A DNA stretch of 64,000 bases from Larus michahellis (taxonomy: Eukaryota > Chordata > Aves > Charadriiformes > Laridae): contig NC_133897.1 of the NCBI RefSeq assembly GCF_964199755.1, positions 117,251,579 through 117,315,578 of the forward strand. The letters run 5' to 3'. Of this stretch, positions 13,905 through 43,590 are shown one piece after another. Made by a program: the position numbers and the translations under genes. The notes under the pieces are model-generated. The model made no database searches, was not told where the DNA came from, and saw nothing but the letters and a program-made list of their open reading frames with translations. Every line of letters begins with the position of its first letter. Position 1 is the first letter of the stretch.

Positions 13905-15930
13905 ATCATGCTGTTTTATCCAGCTGTAGTTCACCCTCTTGGTGGCACCAGGGGCAATGTCAGGGGTGCAGGGAGGGCTGAGAAGCCAGGATCTGATGGC
14001 ATGGCTGGCAGGGCAGGTCTGGGGTGGCAGCCAGGGTCAACTGAGAAGGTTGCCAGACGAGGTCATGGTAAGGAGACAGCTCTGAGACCACCATCTGGCC
14101 CAGTGACAGGGAACAGGGTCAGACACAGCTCAGTGGCTGCATCCTGTCCACAGTGATGAAGTTGGACCCAGGTCGAGCTGGGCTGTCAGCCCGTGGTTCA
14201 GGGTCCGGATCAGTGAGGGCCATGGCTTGGCACAGCTGCAGTGCGATGGGAGACAGTCACGACTAGGGGTAGCTCAGGCAGGGACTGGGGGCCATGACCT
14301 GCGCCGAGATGGGTGCCAAGGGCAGGTGCTGGGGGAAGAACCTGCGATGTGGCTGGACAGACCCAGCAAGGCCAATCCTGCCCTCCGTGCCCTGATGGCA
14401 GCCATCCCCCCAGAGGCATGCGTGCTCCCGAACAACAGAGATCTGGGCTCAGATGGGACTTGCTGAAGAGCGATTTAATTGCTGTGGGGTGTGAGGGGCG
14501 TTTCAGGGGACATAGAGCCAGTGCGGAGCCAGGGAAAAGGGAAAGGGGCATGGTGGGATGGACTGGAGCCAGGTCGGGGGCCCAGGCAGACCCTGGGTAG
14601 CCCCAGAGGCTCGGCAGGCCTATGGGGGGCAAAGGGCCCAGAAAGCCAATCGCGTCCTGGGCTGCATCCAAAGAAGTGTTGCTGGCCAGTTGAGGGATGT
14701 GATTCTGTCCCTCTACTCCGCTCTCGTGAGACCCCACCTGGAGTACTGCATCCATCTTCAGAGTCTTCAGCGTAAGAAGGAGATGGACCTGTTGGAGTGG
14801 GTCCAGAGGAGGGACACGAAGGCTCCAGGGGGCTGGAGCACCTATGCTATGAGGACAGCTGAGACAGCTGGGGCTGTTCAGCCTGGAGAAGAGAAGGCTC
14901 TGGGGAGACATTAGAACAGCCTTCCAGTACCTAAAGGGGGCCTACAGGAAAGATGGGGAGGCACTCTTTTATCAGGGAATGTAGCAATAGGACGAGGGGT
15001 AACGGTTTTAAACTGAAACAGGGGAGATTTAAATTAGATATCAGGAAGAAATATTTCACTCTGAGGGTGGTGAGACACTGGAACAGGTTGCCCAGAGAAG
15101 CTGTGGATGCTCCATCCCTGGAAGTGTTCAAGGCCAGGCTGGATGGGGCTTTGAGCAGCCTGATCTAGTGGGAGGTGTCCCTGCCCATGGCAGGGGGGTT
15201 GGAACTAGATCTTTAAGGTCCCTTCCAACCCAAACCATTCTATGATTCTCAGATGGTCCCTGAAGAGCCCCGAGGCCCCCCTGTGAGGGGTTCACTCAGA
15301 AGCTTGGGCTCAGGCAGGGGCCAGTGCTGTGGGAGGGTCAGAGCCCAGAGCCAAGCCAGGTTTGTAGGGCAAAGCCCAGTGCAGCCATGGGCCTGGCTCC
15401 GCAGTGCTGGCTCAGGGCTCGGGACAGCCTGAGAGAACTGGCAGGGTGCCCCAGGGGCCACCTGCTCCCAAGGGTGCCCAATCCGCCATGGGGGCAGCAG
15501 GGCAGAGGCCTCCCAGCCCGGCCCAGCCCACCTCCAGTCAGAAGCAGGGTCGGCGGGGGGAAGTGGGGTAGCCCCAGCCCCAGGACACCTCCCTGGGGAC
15601 AAGGATGGGGACGGGCTGAGGCCAGGCCAGGCCAGCTGTGTGTGAGACGGGTTGAGGATCAGGCCTGGTGAGGGGAACCAAGGTCAGAGACAGCCCAGGG
15701 TGTGTCTGGACAGGGCCATGGCAGAGCAGGGCCACGATCATGAGGCCAGGCCAGGGCGTTGGTCCATGGCCATACATGTCCACAGCTGTACCGCAGCTGG
15801 AGGCAGGTACACCTGCAATACAGCCCAGGCAGAAACTCAGGCCCATGGGCCCCAGGTGAGACGGGTCAGGGTGAGGCCTGTCAGTGCACCCAGTGCCCTG
15901 TTGGGGCTTAGGAGGAATTTGGCCGGTATA
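13905..15930. repeat. GC-rich, low-complexity block interrupted by CR1
   Basis: About 2 kb that is clearly richer in G and C than the AT-rich intron around it. It is full of short, related words (ggccagg, caggg, gagacgggt, ccaggtcgag) on both sides of a CR1 element. It looks like a degenerate minisatellite or an expanded repeat. Several open frames over 90 codons, including one of 233 codons on the minus strand (14210-14911), follow from the base composition and show no protein family features. Confidence 0.45.
14635..15248 (+). mobile_element. CR1 LINE, 5'-truncated, with end of reverse-transcriptase ORF
   Basis: The translated start shows the end of a CR1 ORF2, for example 'LYSALVRPHLEYCIH' in the frame covering 14558-14914, followed by the usual CR1 3' region. 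That region includes 'cactggaacaggttgcccag', 'tggaagtgttcaaggccagg' and the terminal 'cccttccaacccaaaccatt'. It ends in the octamer-type tail at about 15248. It is a dead, truncated copy with frame breaks, inserted in a GC-rich block inside the ENOSF1 relic. Confidence 0.9.
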
Positions 15931-16584
15931 TATACAGCTACTTTATAAGGTTGAAACCTTCCCTTTCCCTCAAGGAATCTCGTTGCTGCATTAGTAGTAA
16001 GCCACTGCCATCAGCTGTATTGAAATTCTTTTCACATGAAATATTTTTAATGAGTCCAAAGACCAGCACCAATTCCCGGATATATCATAAACAGCGAGGT
16101 GTCAATAGACAGGCTGGTACCTTTTAGAATACCAGTCTCCAAACTAAAGTAAATTGTTCTTTATTGCACCCATCTTTTTGCCAAATCTTGATACCAAATC
16201 TATAGAGCCAAATAATGTGAATTAAGAAATTCCTCGTTCTCTGCAGCAACTGGAGACAACAGTGACTGCATTAGCATAGTTTCTCTGCTGCCAGTTTCTC
16301 ATGCCAAGCCCTGCTATCAACATATTTCCCTGTGCTTCTCACTCTCAGCTGTTGTCTACCAGTAGATAGGACACTTAATTTGGGGAGGGGAGTGTTTTAT
16401 AACAAATATCTATTAGGATGGGTTTGAATTAGCCATTAGTATAGCCTTGCTTTACCAAGTAAAGCCTAGGCCTGAATACTGGCTTTACTTGGTGGTTTGT
16501 ATAACCTTTTTCTTCTTTTCACCCTAATACCTGAGAACCACATAAACATTTAATGTATTTATCCACATAATTCCCCTGTGAATA

Positions 16585-16750
16585 AGGGGAGTACTATTAT
16601 CTGTACTACAAACATGGGAAATTAATGTGAGGCCTGAACTGACTGAACAACTTAGCCAAGCTCCAGACAGGAAATCTGTAGCACAGCTAGAAATTGAATC
16701 CTGACTCTTACCCAAGTGTATCATCTTGTCTACAAGGCCACCTCTCATCT
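16585..16750 (+). repeat. MIR-like ancient SINE fragment
   Basis: The order of recognisable segments is that of MIR: 'catgggaaattaatgtgagg', 'caacttagccaagctcc', 'gtagcacagctagaaattga', 'tcctgactcttaccca', then 'caaggccacctctc'. It is well diverged. It sits in the large intron between the ENOSF1 blocks at 13.1 and 17.5 kb. Confidence 0.6.
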
Positions 16751-18110
16751 GGCTGGACTGGTCTCCAGAAGAAGGAATGATTTCCTACAGCACAATCACT
16801 GCTATATTCTCTTTAGCTGTCTCAAAATGGGAATATCTGCTTATTCACATAGGCAAGCACATCCCATAGCTGTGCAGACCTGAGCATGCTGAAGTGGGGC
16901 TAAAACAGTTCAGTCTCCTGTGTATCCCAAGTCCCTGCCTGGGGACACGGTTGCCTGATTGGAGGCAGGTGAGTTGGCTCCTGAAGGAGCCTAAATCTTA
17001 AAAAGATTTTGAGGCAGTCTGTGAGGCAATTATCTGGCAGAGCTGCCCCATCAGTCCGTGTGAGCATTACATGATGGTTTCACTATGAACTCAGCCATCT
17101 TTGCATAGGTTAAGCCCCTGTCCTTGTCCTGGAATGGAAGAGACACGTTTACTCGGCATTTTCGCTTTGCTTTCACTTACGTGGTTCAACATCCAGTTAA
17201 GGGGCAGTTAATTTCCAAACTCATTCCAGTACAACTATGCCCTTTGGCATACAGTGATTTTTTTTTTTTCAGTGTACCTCAGTTCATTGTGCCGTGTTGT
17301 CCTGGTTTGAGGTGCTCTTAACATTACAAGTATAAGCTGATTATTTTTAATATTGGCAACATCTTTGAACTTCATCCAAATTTTCATGTGATCTCTCATT
17401 TAAATGGAGTAATTAAAATAATTTGGGTTTATTGAGACACACAGGAGGGACACTGTACAAATGTTTTTTATATGAGTTGCCAGCGGCTTTTGTAATATGT
17501 TAATCTGGGAGACTTCAGGTCTTAACTTTTTTTTTCCCCTTACACTGCCACAACCAAGTGATATTTAAACAGTTTCTGCAAGCTAAGGCCTTGAGTTATC
17601 TCCAAATTGGCAGCAGCAGGCTGGGAAGCGTGAATGAAAACTTGTCTGTGCTGCTGATGGCCAAAAAGTTCCAGAGTAAGGCTCTGCAAAATGCAGCAGC
17701 AATGAGAAAATCTTTCTGCCCCCACCCTTCAAGCTAGTCTGATTAGTTTCTTCAGCTGTCATGCTTGGGATTTCTGAGCATAAGCTTGTGTGCGCTGCTG
17801 TAATTTTGTTTCATGTCATGCTGTAGGTCTGCACCAGAGGGCTTTCGATGTCTCGGTATTGGACACTGTCTGTCTCTAGTCTGGACTTGGGGATCTCTGT
17901 GAATTAGTCCAGCACTTGATAATATTTCATTATATCCCAGTATCTGAAAGCCTTGAAAGCAAGTTAATTATGTAAAATACTGCAGCAGCATATTTTTTCT
18001 TAAAAAAGATGTTGCAACATGGTGGTCACAGGATGCATTTGTCTTGTTACCCTACAAGCCCACCTACCTGCGGGCTACAAAGGGAAGTTAGAAGTGTGGA
18101 TTAAACTTCA

Positions 18111-20640
18111 AGCAGGTGAAAGTGAACAGTTTGCGGTTTTGATAAAGGTACTCAAAACCTGGGCTGTATTTCATATTCAGACACTTCACATATGCCAGCC
18201 ACTATGGTGGCAAATTCACCAAATTACACTAATTAACAGATTATTGATTTTGATGGCTCACCAGGTAGATGTTTGTCTCAAAATTCTGAAACTGTTCCAT
18301 CTTTTCTGACCCCTCATCTATCATGACCAGATAATTAATATTCTTTCTGGTATTGCAGTAAGGCCAATTTTGCAACGTATCACACAACACGTCAGAAATA
18401 ATGTAAGTTACGAAAGCTTGTCTAAGAAGGCAGAACACAGAGGGAGCCGGTATTTGAGCAAAGTAGTAAGAAATTTCTTTACCATCTCCAAGATGATTGA
18501 ATTGCCCTGGGAAAGTGGAGAAATGACAAAAGGATGCACCTGGGGGTGGAATGACAGAAGAGAGGAAACTCTTCAAGGCCAAATTATAAGGCAGAATGAG
18601 TGTAGCAGTCATCAGGGCAAATGGCAAGGACTCAGAAATGCTATGGATATGCAGAACTGGTAAGGAACTGACTCCTAATGCCACCTGTACAGGTCTTTAA
18701 GTCATCAGTTGGGGAGTGCGTGGGACAGGGAGCTGCTGGGACAGTTTATTCATCAGGAAGTAAGTCCAAGAACGCCCCCTTCTCTCAGCAGGCCTGTGGG
18801 TTCCCGTCATAGCTTCCCAAAAGGATCTAACAATGTCCCGTGTTTTGTCTAAAATACTGCTCTGAATGTAGCCTGCAGTCATACTAGTCATCTTTGCAGC
18901 AGTTAAGTCTTCATATTCTGCAAAGCAAAATTCCTTGACTACCTCCTGTTTAAGTCTATATACTCAAATTCTTTGAATATTCATATTTTTTGATTGAAAT
19001 AATAGTCTTATACCTATTAATTTAAAATGTGTGTTTTCACTTTTAATCATATTGAAGTCTGTTGTCTGAAGTCTGCTTTTTAGAGATTTCTGAACTTTTG
19101 AGAATCATAAACCTTCCTGGACTTCAGGTTACAAGCTTAATTTCAGCAACTGCTACTGGTAGTAAATTGTACTGATAAAAGTGAACAGTGACGTTGTAGT
19201 TAACTCCTGTACTAAAAAGCAGTAGCTCTTCCAGACCTATACGTATTGGTCTGTTTAAGGATGCTATGTATGCCCATACCCCTGTGTGAGAATACACTAT
19301 TTGTGATGTTTCATAAAGGTAATACTTAAAAGGGATTTTTAAATTTTCCTTCTGATTGGACTAACTCCTCTTGAATTTATGAAGTGATTCCCATTCTAAA
19401 TTCTTCTCTTGGCTAGGTATTCCTGTCCTGGCTAACTTCGCCAAGACTGCCAATTCCCACTAGTCAGGCCCTGAGGCCAACATCTCGTTTCACATCCTCT
19501 CTGGCTACACTTGCTAAACTGCCCTGCAGATTCCACCTCATCTGACGTGTTGCATAAAGTGTTTTCCAGCAAAAGGAACTTAACTTGCTAAATGTAGGCA
19601 GAACTGTTAAGTGAATTTGCAACTTAAACTGTTTTCTTATATGAGGACTGTAAATACACTCAAGAACTTTCCATTTATAAAAGTATGGACACAGTAAGAA
19701 GTTGCTGACATCCTAAAGCTGGGAGGTATCATTAATGTAGATAACACCTGGAATATCTGACCTAGATTACTTTAAAATATAAGACTACTAGAGCTGAGAT
19801 GAAATTTACTGGAAGGAGCATGTGATGTGGTGCTCAGGTCTAGTCACAAGAATACTACTATCTGTGAGTTCAGTAATTTGAAAGAAGACTCAAGTGTGTT
19901 TAACTACAGGCTGGCTATGGAGCGTTCATTTAATGCAGCCTCAGAAAAAGACAGGTTTGATTCTTCCATATATCATGTTTCTCGTATGATCTCAGCTGAA
20001 CTAGCATGTACATTCTGATCATCTCTGTGCAAGAACAATGGACTAGAGTAGATACTGAGGAGAACCTTTCTAATAAGCACAAGCCTATTTACATTTGATG
20101 TACTTACAAAAGGTAATGACATCTTCTTTCTGCAATTTTGTTACGTTGGTCTAAATGTCAGGAAAAAAGAAGAACAATTTAAGCTTAAAAAGTCTTAGTT
20201 GTTGGAAATTAGAAAACAATTCATCCTATCACTACTACTATCTCTAACTTTTACTGCTCCAGGCTGCAAAATTAGTCCATATGTCTGTGGGATCTGGTCT
20301 TAAATGATGACAGACAGATCGTTACTAATACTACCTGGTAACCTCTATTTAACTACAGCTCTCTCTGATTTGTATCAATTTGTTATTCGTGTAGGGTTGG
20401 GGAATAAAATGCTGATACAGAGATTTATGCAGAGATTGCACTTCAGACAAGGCTCCATTAATATCTTTTGTCTTCTTGATGGTTCATAAATCAAGACCAT
20501 GGGAAAACTGAGTTTGTTTTTCCTTGCTAGATCTCACCCTTCAAGATCCTGAAGTAAAATAGAATTTACCTTTGCTTTCCAACATTTATTTACTACTAAC
20601 TACAAGCAAACGTACTAAAATTAAATATGCATCATCCCTT
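18111..20640. other. Spacer between ENOSF1 relic and TYMS 3' UTR
   Basis: No further exon is recognised. A short 'attcctgtc' after 'ttggctag' near 19417 resembles an ENOSF1 exon start, but continues with unrelated codons. In human the ENOSF1 3' end overlaps TYMS. Here the last plausible ENOSF1 relic ends about 3 kb short of the TYMS stop codon. Confidence 0.5.
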
Positions 20641-20662
20641 CCAAAATATTTTTTTAAAAAGC

Positions 20663-20668
20663 TTTATT
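20663..20668 (-). other. Candidate TYMS polyadenylation signal
   Basis: On the minus strand this reads AATAAA, about 420 bases downstream of the TYMS stop codon, a plausible 3' UTR length. Another AATAAA lies slightly further on at 20585-20590. Cleavage sites cannot be read from sequence alone. Confidence 0.4.
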
Positions 20669-21086
20669 AAACATATACTCTTTAGAACATATTTAAAGCC
20701 TTCTACAACCTTGAAGGAATCCTCTATCGTACATAAAAGTTCTTATTTTCAGTACTAAATAGAGCATGTAAGCAAGTGCTACTCACACACAGTAACTGAA
20801 TGGTAACAGAAGTGGCCACTGGTAACCGAAACAACATGTAGAAAACTATCTCAGTAACGACTTAAAACTGGGTTAGCATCTGCACAGTACAGCAGGAATA
20901 AATTATCATCTGTTCTGTACGACTAGAGTTTAGTTCTGAAGGCAGTACTGGTCTACTAGTATCTGTTTCTTTTTCAGTAACAAAGTATGTACCTCTTGAA
21001 GTATATAAAAACCTGGTAACTTTAAGGACAGAAAAAGCTAAGTAGCTTAGGCACATTTCCACATTAATAGAAGCTGGTTTATACCA

Positions 21087-29290
<8,204 letters not shown>

Positions 29291-29400
29291 AGTAGCCGAG
29301 AGGCGCCCGGGGCGGCTCCCTGCGGGCCGGGGTGGGCTGCAGCTGCCCGCCTGTCCCCTTCCCGCCGGCGCCCTTCCTCCGAGCCCGACAAAGGCCGGCC

Positions 29401-29408
29401 TTTCCCGC
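29401..29408 (+). promoter_or_regulatory. E2F site in TYMS promoter
   Basis: TTTCCCGC fits the E2F consensus TTTSSCGC exactly. It lies about 110 bases upstream of the TYMS ATG. TYMS is a known E2F-regulated S-phase gene, so position and motif agree. Binding itself is inference. Confidence 0.6.
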
Positions 29409-29426
29409 CAAACGGCGCCGGGGAAC

Positions 29427-29481
29427 GGGCGGAGCGGGGCCCCACCGCCTCCTCCCTCCCCTTCCCTTTCCCTCCCCGCCC
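29427..29481. promoter_or_regulatory. GC boxes (Sp1-type) upstream of TYMS
   Basis: GGGCGG at 29427-29432 (plus strand) and CCCCGCCC at 29474-29481 (a GGGCGGGG on the minus strand) are Sp1/KLF-type GC boxes, 140-190 bases upstream of the TYMS ATG. They are common in CpG islands, so each alone is weak evidence. Confidence 0.45.
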
Positions 29482-29830
29482 AGACACAGCCTTCTCCTGG
29501 CGGGGGGTGCCTGAGCGCTGCCGCCTCCCGCCTCCGTCGCAGGGCCGGAGAGGACCTGGAGCGGTTCAAGCGGGGCGCAAGAAGCCCCCCGGCCGCCCTC
29601 AGGCGGTGTCCGGTGTCCGTTCCTCTGCCGCCCTTGTGGGCTTCCTCGCCTCCGGCTGGAAATCCTCTACAGCCGCCATCTCTGGCCCCGCGCGGGGCTG
29701 GTCCCCCTGACAGGGATGTCCCGGGCACCCAGCCCAAGTCTGTGTGCCAAACCACAACGGCTTTTCCTCGTTCTGCACCCAGCGTGGTGTCCTCTGAAAA
29801 TTTTCTAGGTGTACTCTCTCTCTTAGTCAA

Positions 29831-30058
29831 AACAAACTGATATTAGGAAGAAATTCTTTACTGTGAGGGTGGTGAGGCACTGGAACAGGTTGCCCAGGGA
29901 AGTTGCGGATGCCCCATCCCTGGAAGTGTTCAAGGCCAGGCTGGATGGGGCTTTGAGCAGCCTGGTCTAGTGGGAGGTGTCCCTGCCCATGGCAGGGGGG
30001 TTGGAACTAGATGATCCTTAATGTGCCTTCCAACCCAAACCGTTCTATGATTCTATGG
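29831..30058 (+). mobile_element. CR1 LINE, 3' end fragment upstream of TYMS
   Basis: About 230 bases of a CR1 3' end: 'gatattaggaagaaattc', 'cactggaacaggttgcccag', 'tggaagtgttcaaggccagg', and the tail 'ccgttctatgattctatgg' with two octamer units. It looks less diverged than most copies here. It starts about 540 bases upstream of the TYMS ATG, at the edge of the CpG island. Confidence 0.92.
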
Positions 30059-32530
30059 TATGATGACCTTAAAAGTCAAGGAGTCTGTATAAGCCACTTA
30101 TCTCTTAGATAAAGCCCAACTTTCTGACAAGCGGTGTAATTACAGGAGTTACGACTGCTAATCCCTCATGATTAGGAGCCTCTAAGGCATGTGTCATGGA
30201 GGTTGAATGCAACTAGAAGACTGTGCACTAGAAAATGCTACTTCTCCTTACAGCAGGCAGGAAAACATATCCGTCCCACTAATTGAAACAATGAAATGGC
30301 CTTTTTCTGGTATAAATGTGTATACTTACTTGCATGTATAGAAGGAAAAGGTATGGTATAATTAGGGTATGGTTATTTTTCTGTACTCATACCTAATCTA
30401 GATAGTTTTGTACACTTTGAAATGAATACAATTTATTTAGCAGAGACACAGTTGGAAATGGTGAATATAACAGCGTGTAAAAAATGCATAGAAATACCAG
30501 GCATAGCAAATGAAACCAATCCACCTAGAGCTCTGCTTCTAACTAAGAGATATATCCGTTCTTAACCTTTATTGTAACTTGCAAATACCCTTGCAAGCTA
30601 ATGTGTATAATTTAGGAAAAAACAAACATCTTTTCTGATAAAGGTTTCCCTGTTAATTATGACTCCAGAGGCGAACTACAAGTAAGAAATGCCAAAGGCA
30701 GAAGAGTTACGCATTACTGCATATTCAGAAAAGTCATTTAATGTACAAGATAAACATCAAAAGCAACTAGAAGAAGAAATGGAACATTTTCATTGGAAAA
30801 TAATATGCTACATGCATATGGAAATCTGGTTGATTCAGACTTAGCTGAATGTGCAACATCTGTAGGGACCAATCTTGAAAAGGCTTAAGAATGTGCTGGA
30901 ATTTAAGTATGCAAATAGGAATTATTTGTATGCTTACAGCTGATTATTTCCTTAAATCTTTGCACAACCAGGGCCATAGCTGGTTATCAAAGATTACCTA
31001 ATTTACAACATAAATAACATCTTTTTGAAATAAATGAATATTAAAATAGATTTGAATTTGGTTTTGAATTAAAAGATTTCTACAGTCGTCGGTTGCTAGC
31101 TCATATGTCACAGTATTTACTAAGCAAAATTTTATTTATATGCAACTATTTTAATCATAGTCATTTAACAATTAGCTGTATGTTGAGCTTAGGGGTTTTT
31201 CACCTAAAGAATATTGGATTACTGGATTTCAGGAAGAAAGATTTCACACATCTTCTTTCCTAGGAGAAAAAAAAAAAAGGTGATTAAACATTTTGGTTTT
31301 GGACTGAGAAAAAGATGTTAGAAAAATAAGTGTATGGGGAATGTATCAGTGCCCTGCTGTGGAAACATACGCAACATAAAAACCAGACGGAAACAGATTA
31401 TTTTTTTTTCTCTTTTTCCCTTCTTGTAGATGTTTCCAAGTTTTAACTCTTTGCTTTCATCACTCTTTCATGTACCCTGAATCTTGTGGAAACTGAAAGT
31501 AAAATGGTATCGTCAATTGGAAATCAATGCCACTCAGTTTTCTTGGGTATGAAATGGCTACACAATATACGTTGCACAGAAGAATCAGACTAAGATTGAG
31601 GCTAAAAATCATAATCAGACTAAGTAAATTAATCTTGTCACATTAGGCCTTGAAGATCAGTCTTACGTGATCTGAAATAGTATATATCATCAATAACTGC
31701 ATAGAAATTACAGAGAATTTTGAAGGAAAACTGTAGAGAAACTGTGATGAACATTTTATTTTATATGTTTATAAATACTCTTTTAAAAGTTTCTTTTTTA
31801 AATATAATATACACATAATTTCACAGCAGCATGATGCCACCTGAAACTACCCCATCTTTCCTGGAGATTCCCTGTGGGGTTAGAGAATACAAAGTGCTCT
31901 TTTCCCCCGCCTCTCTGCCTGGTTCTTCCCTCTCCATCTGGAAATCTCTTAAGCATGGAGAGAGGCCTCTGTGAGCCCTTTCTGCAAAAATGGTTACAAT
32001 TCCATGAGAAGGATCTTTTTGTGCACATTTCTGCGAGTAAACTGCGGACACTGTTAACACTTAGTCTAAGCAGAGCACTGCTAATGGGAAAATGTTATGG
32101 TAAGACACCTCTTTCAAGTCCTGGTGCTGATTCTAACTTTGCAGTCCTACATCATAAAAAATAACAAAGAGCATGCTCTTAAACACCGCCTAAAATAAAA
32201 AACATAATGAATAGTGGTAATTCCAGTTCATTCGTGATTAATGAACACAAAGACGTGGTTTCCGATGCCAAGGCTCTGCACTGTGGTTGTGAGGCAATTC
32301 TTTTCTGAAGGAACATTTATCATCACATTACCTCATCCCAGATGTTACTTAAAGATTGAGGGTTTCACAGTTAAATAAGTCAAGTCTTTTAATATCATGT
32401 CTGTGTTTTGCAGGCTAGAACATTGAGCATTTGTTTTTGTTTTCCATAATGCTTGTGTTTGTCTCTCAATCAATGTGTCATTTCTGAGGAGACGGTCTCA
32501 AATATACCGTGACTGAATCCTGTGCCAACT
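30059..32530. other. TYMS-CLUL1 intergenic spacer
   Basis: AT-rich sequence between the TYMS promoter and the CLUL1 3' end. No exon, RNA gene or strong repeat was recognised. The open frames at 31798-32164 are short and overlap one another on both strands without family features. Confidence 0.55.
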
Positions 32531-32534
32531 CAAG

Positions 32535-32540
32535 TTTATT
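32535..32540 (-). other. Candidate CLUL1 polyadenylation signal
   Basis: The minus strand reads AATAAA, 66 bases after the CLUL1 stop codon. This would give a very short 3' UTR. Other signals may lie further downstream. Confidence 0.45.
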
Positions 32541-32605
32541 GCGATGTAAACACTTCTTATAAAGACTCGCGTTCTCTATGAAAGGAGAAAGAATGAACTT
32601 ACCAC

Positions 32606-43567
<10,962 letters not shown>

Positions 43568-43590
43568 GTTCTTTCTGTTAAAGGAGCAGG
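43568..43590 (-). promoter_or_regulatory. Probable 3' splice acceptor just upstream of CLUL1 ATG
   Basis: The minus strand reads 'ctgctcctttaacag' and then 'aaagaacATG'. A pyrimidine-rich tract ending in AG, 7 bases before the start codon, suggests the first coding exon is not the first exon. The untranslated exon and the promoter should lie at higher coordinates; I could not locate them. Confidence 0.5.

Larger units (their letters stand above)
4720..18110 (+). pseudogene. ENOSF1: ENOSF1 (L-fuconate dehydratase) relic, decayed
   Basis: The functional family is a Mg-dependent enolase-superfamily dehydratase of L-fuconate. Exon blocks matching human ENOSF1 in order: 4720-4836 (…NFGGFYRALSSD…), 5225-5302 (GPEKGALHLAIAAVL), 7773-7799 (WKLLVDM), 8824-8896 (MDFRYITDVLT), 9114-about 9209 (EILQNGLLGKKER), about 10196-10247 (DTLK, frameshifted), 11211-11300 (FKVKVGADLQDD), 12365-12511 (LDANQQW … HATISK), 13130-13171 (LLGIGVAT), 17546-17675 (RLGSVNENLSVLLMAKKF), and weak relics at 17817-17873 and 18046-18099. 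Phases agree between most neighbours. Defects: TGA at 5291-5293 plus a 9-base deletion in that exon; acceptor AG missing before 4720 and 17546; the exon after 9114 loses homology and stops; 'WIKEP' replaces WIEEP; 'QIGSSRLG' replaces QIDSCRLG; a 4-codon insertion before HATISK. Exons 1-2 were not found. The frames are otherwise fairly open, so decay may be recent. An assembly error cannot explain so many separate lesions. Confidence 0.8.

Noticed and set aside
14210-14911. 233-codon minus-strand frame
   Set aside because: It spans a GC-rich repeat block and the reverse strand of a CR1, with Pro/Ser/Leu-rich, low-complexity translation.
18241-18684. 147-codon minus-strand frame
   Set aside because: No recognisable domain or splice context. 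Antisense to the ENOSF1 side and close to chance expectation for a 64 kb window.
19417-19460. 'attcctgtcctggctaac' after a tag, as the ENOSF1 IPVCPHAGG exon
   Set aside because: Only three codons fit, then the frame diverges and stops. The relic at 17817 fits the order better.
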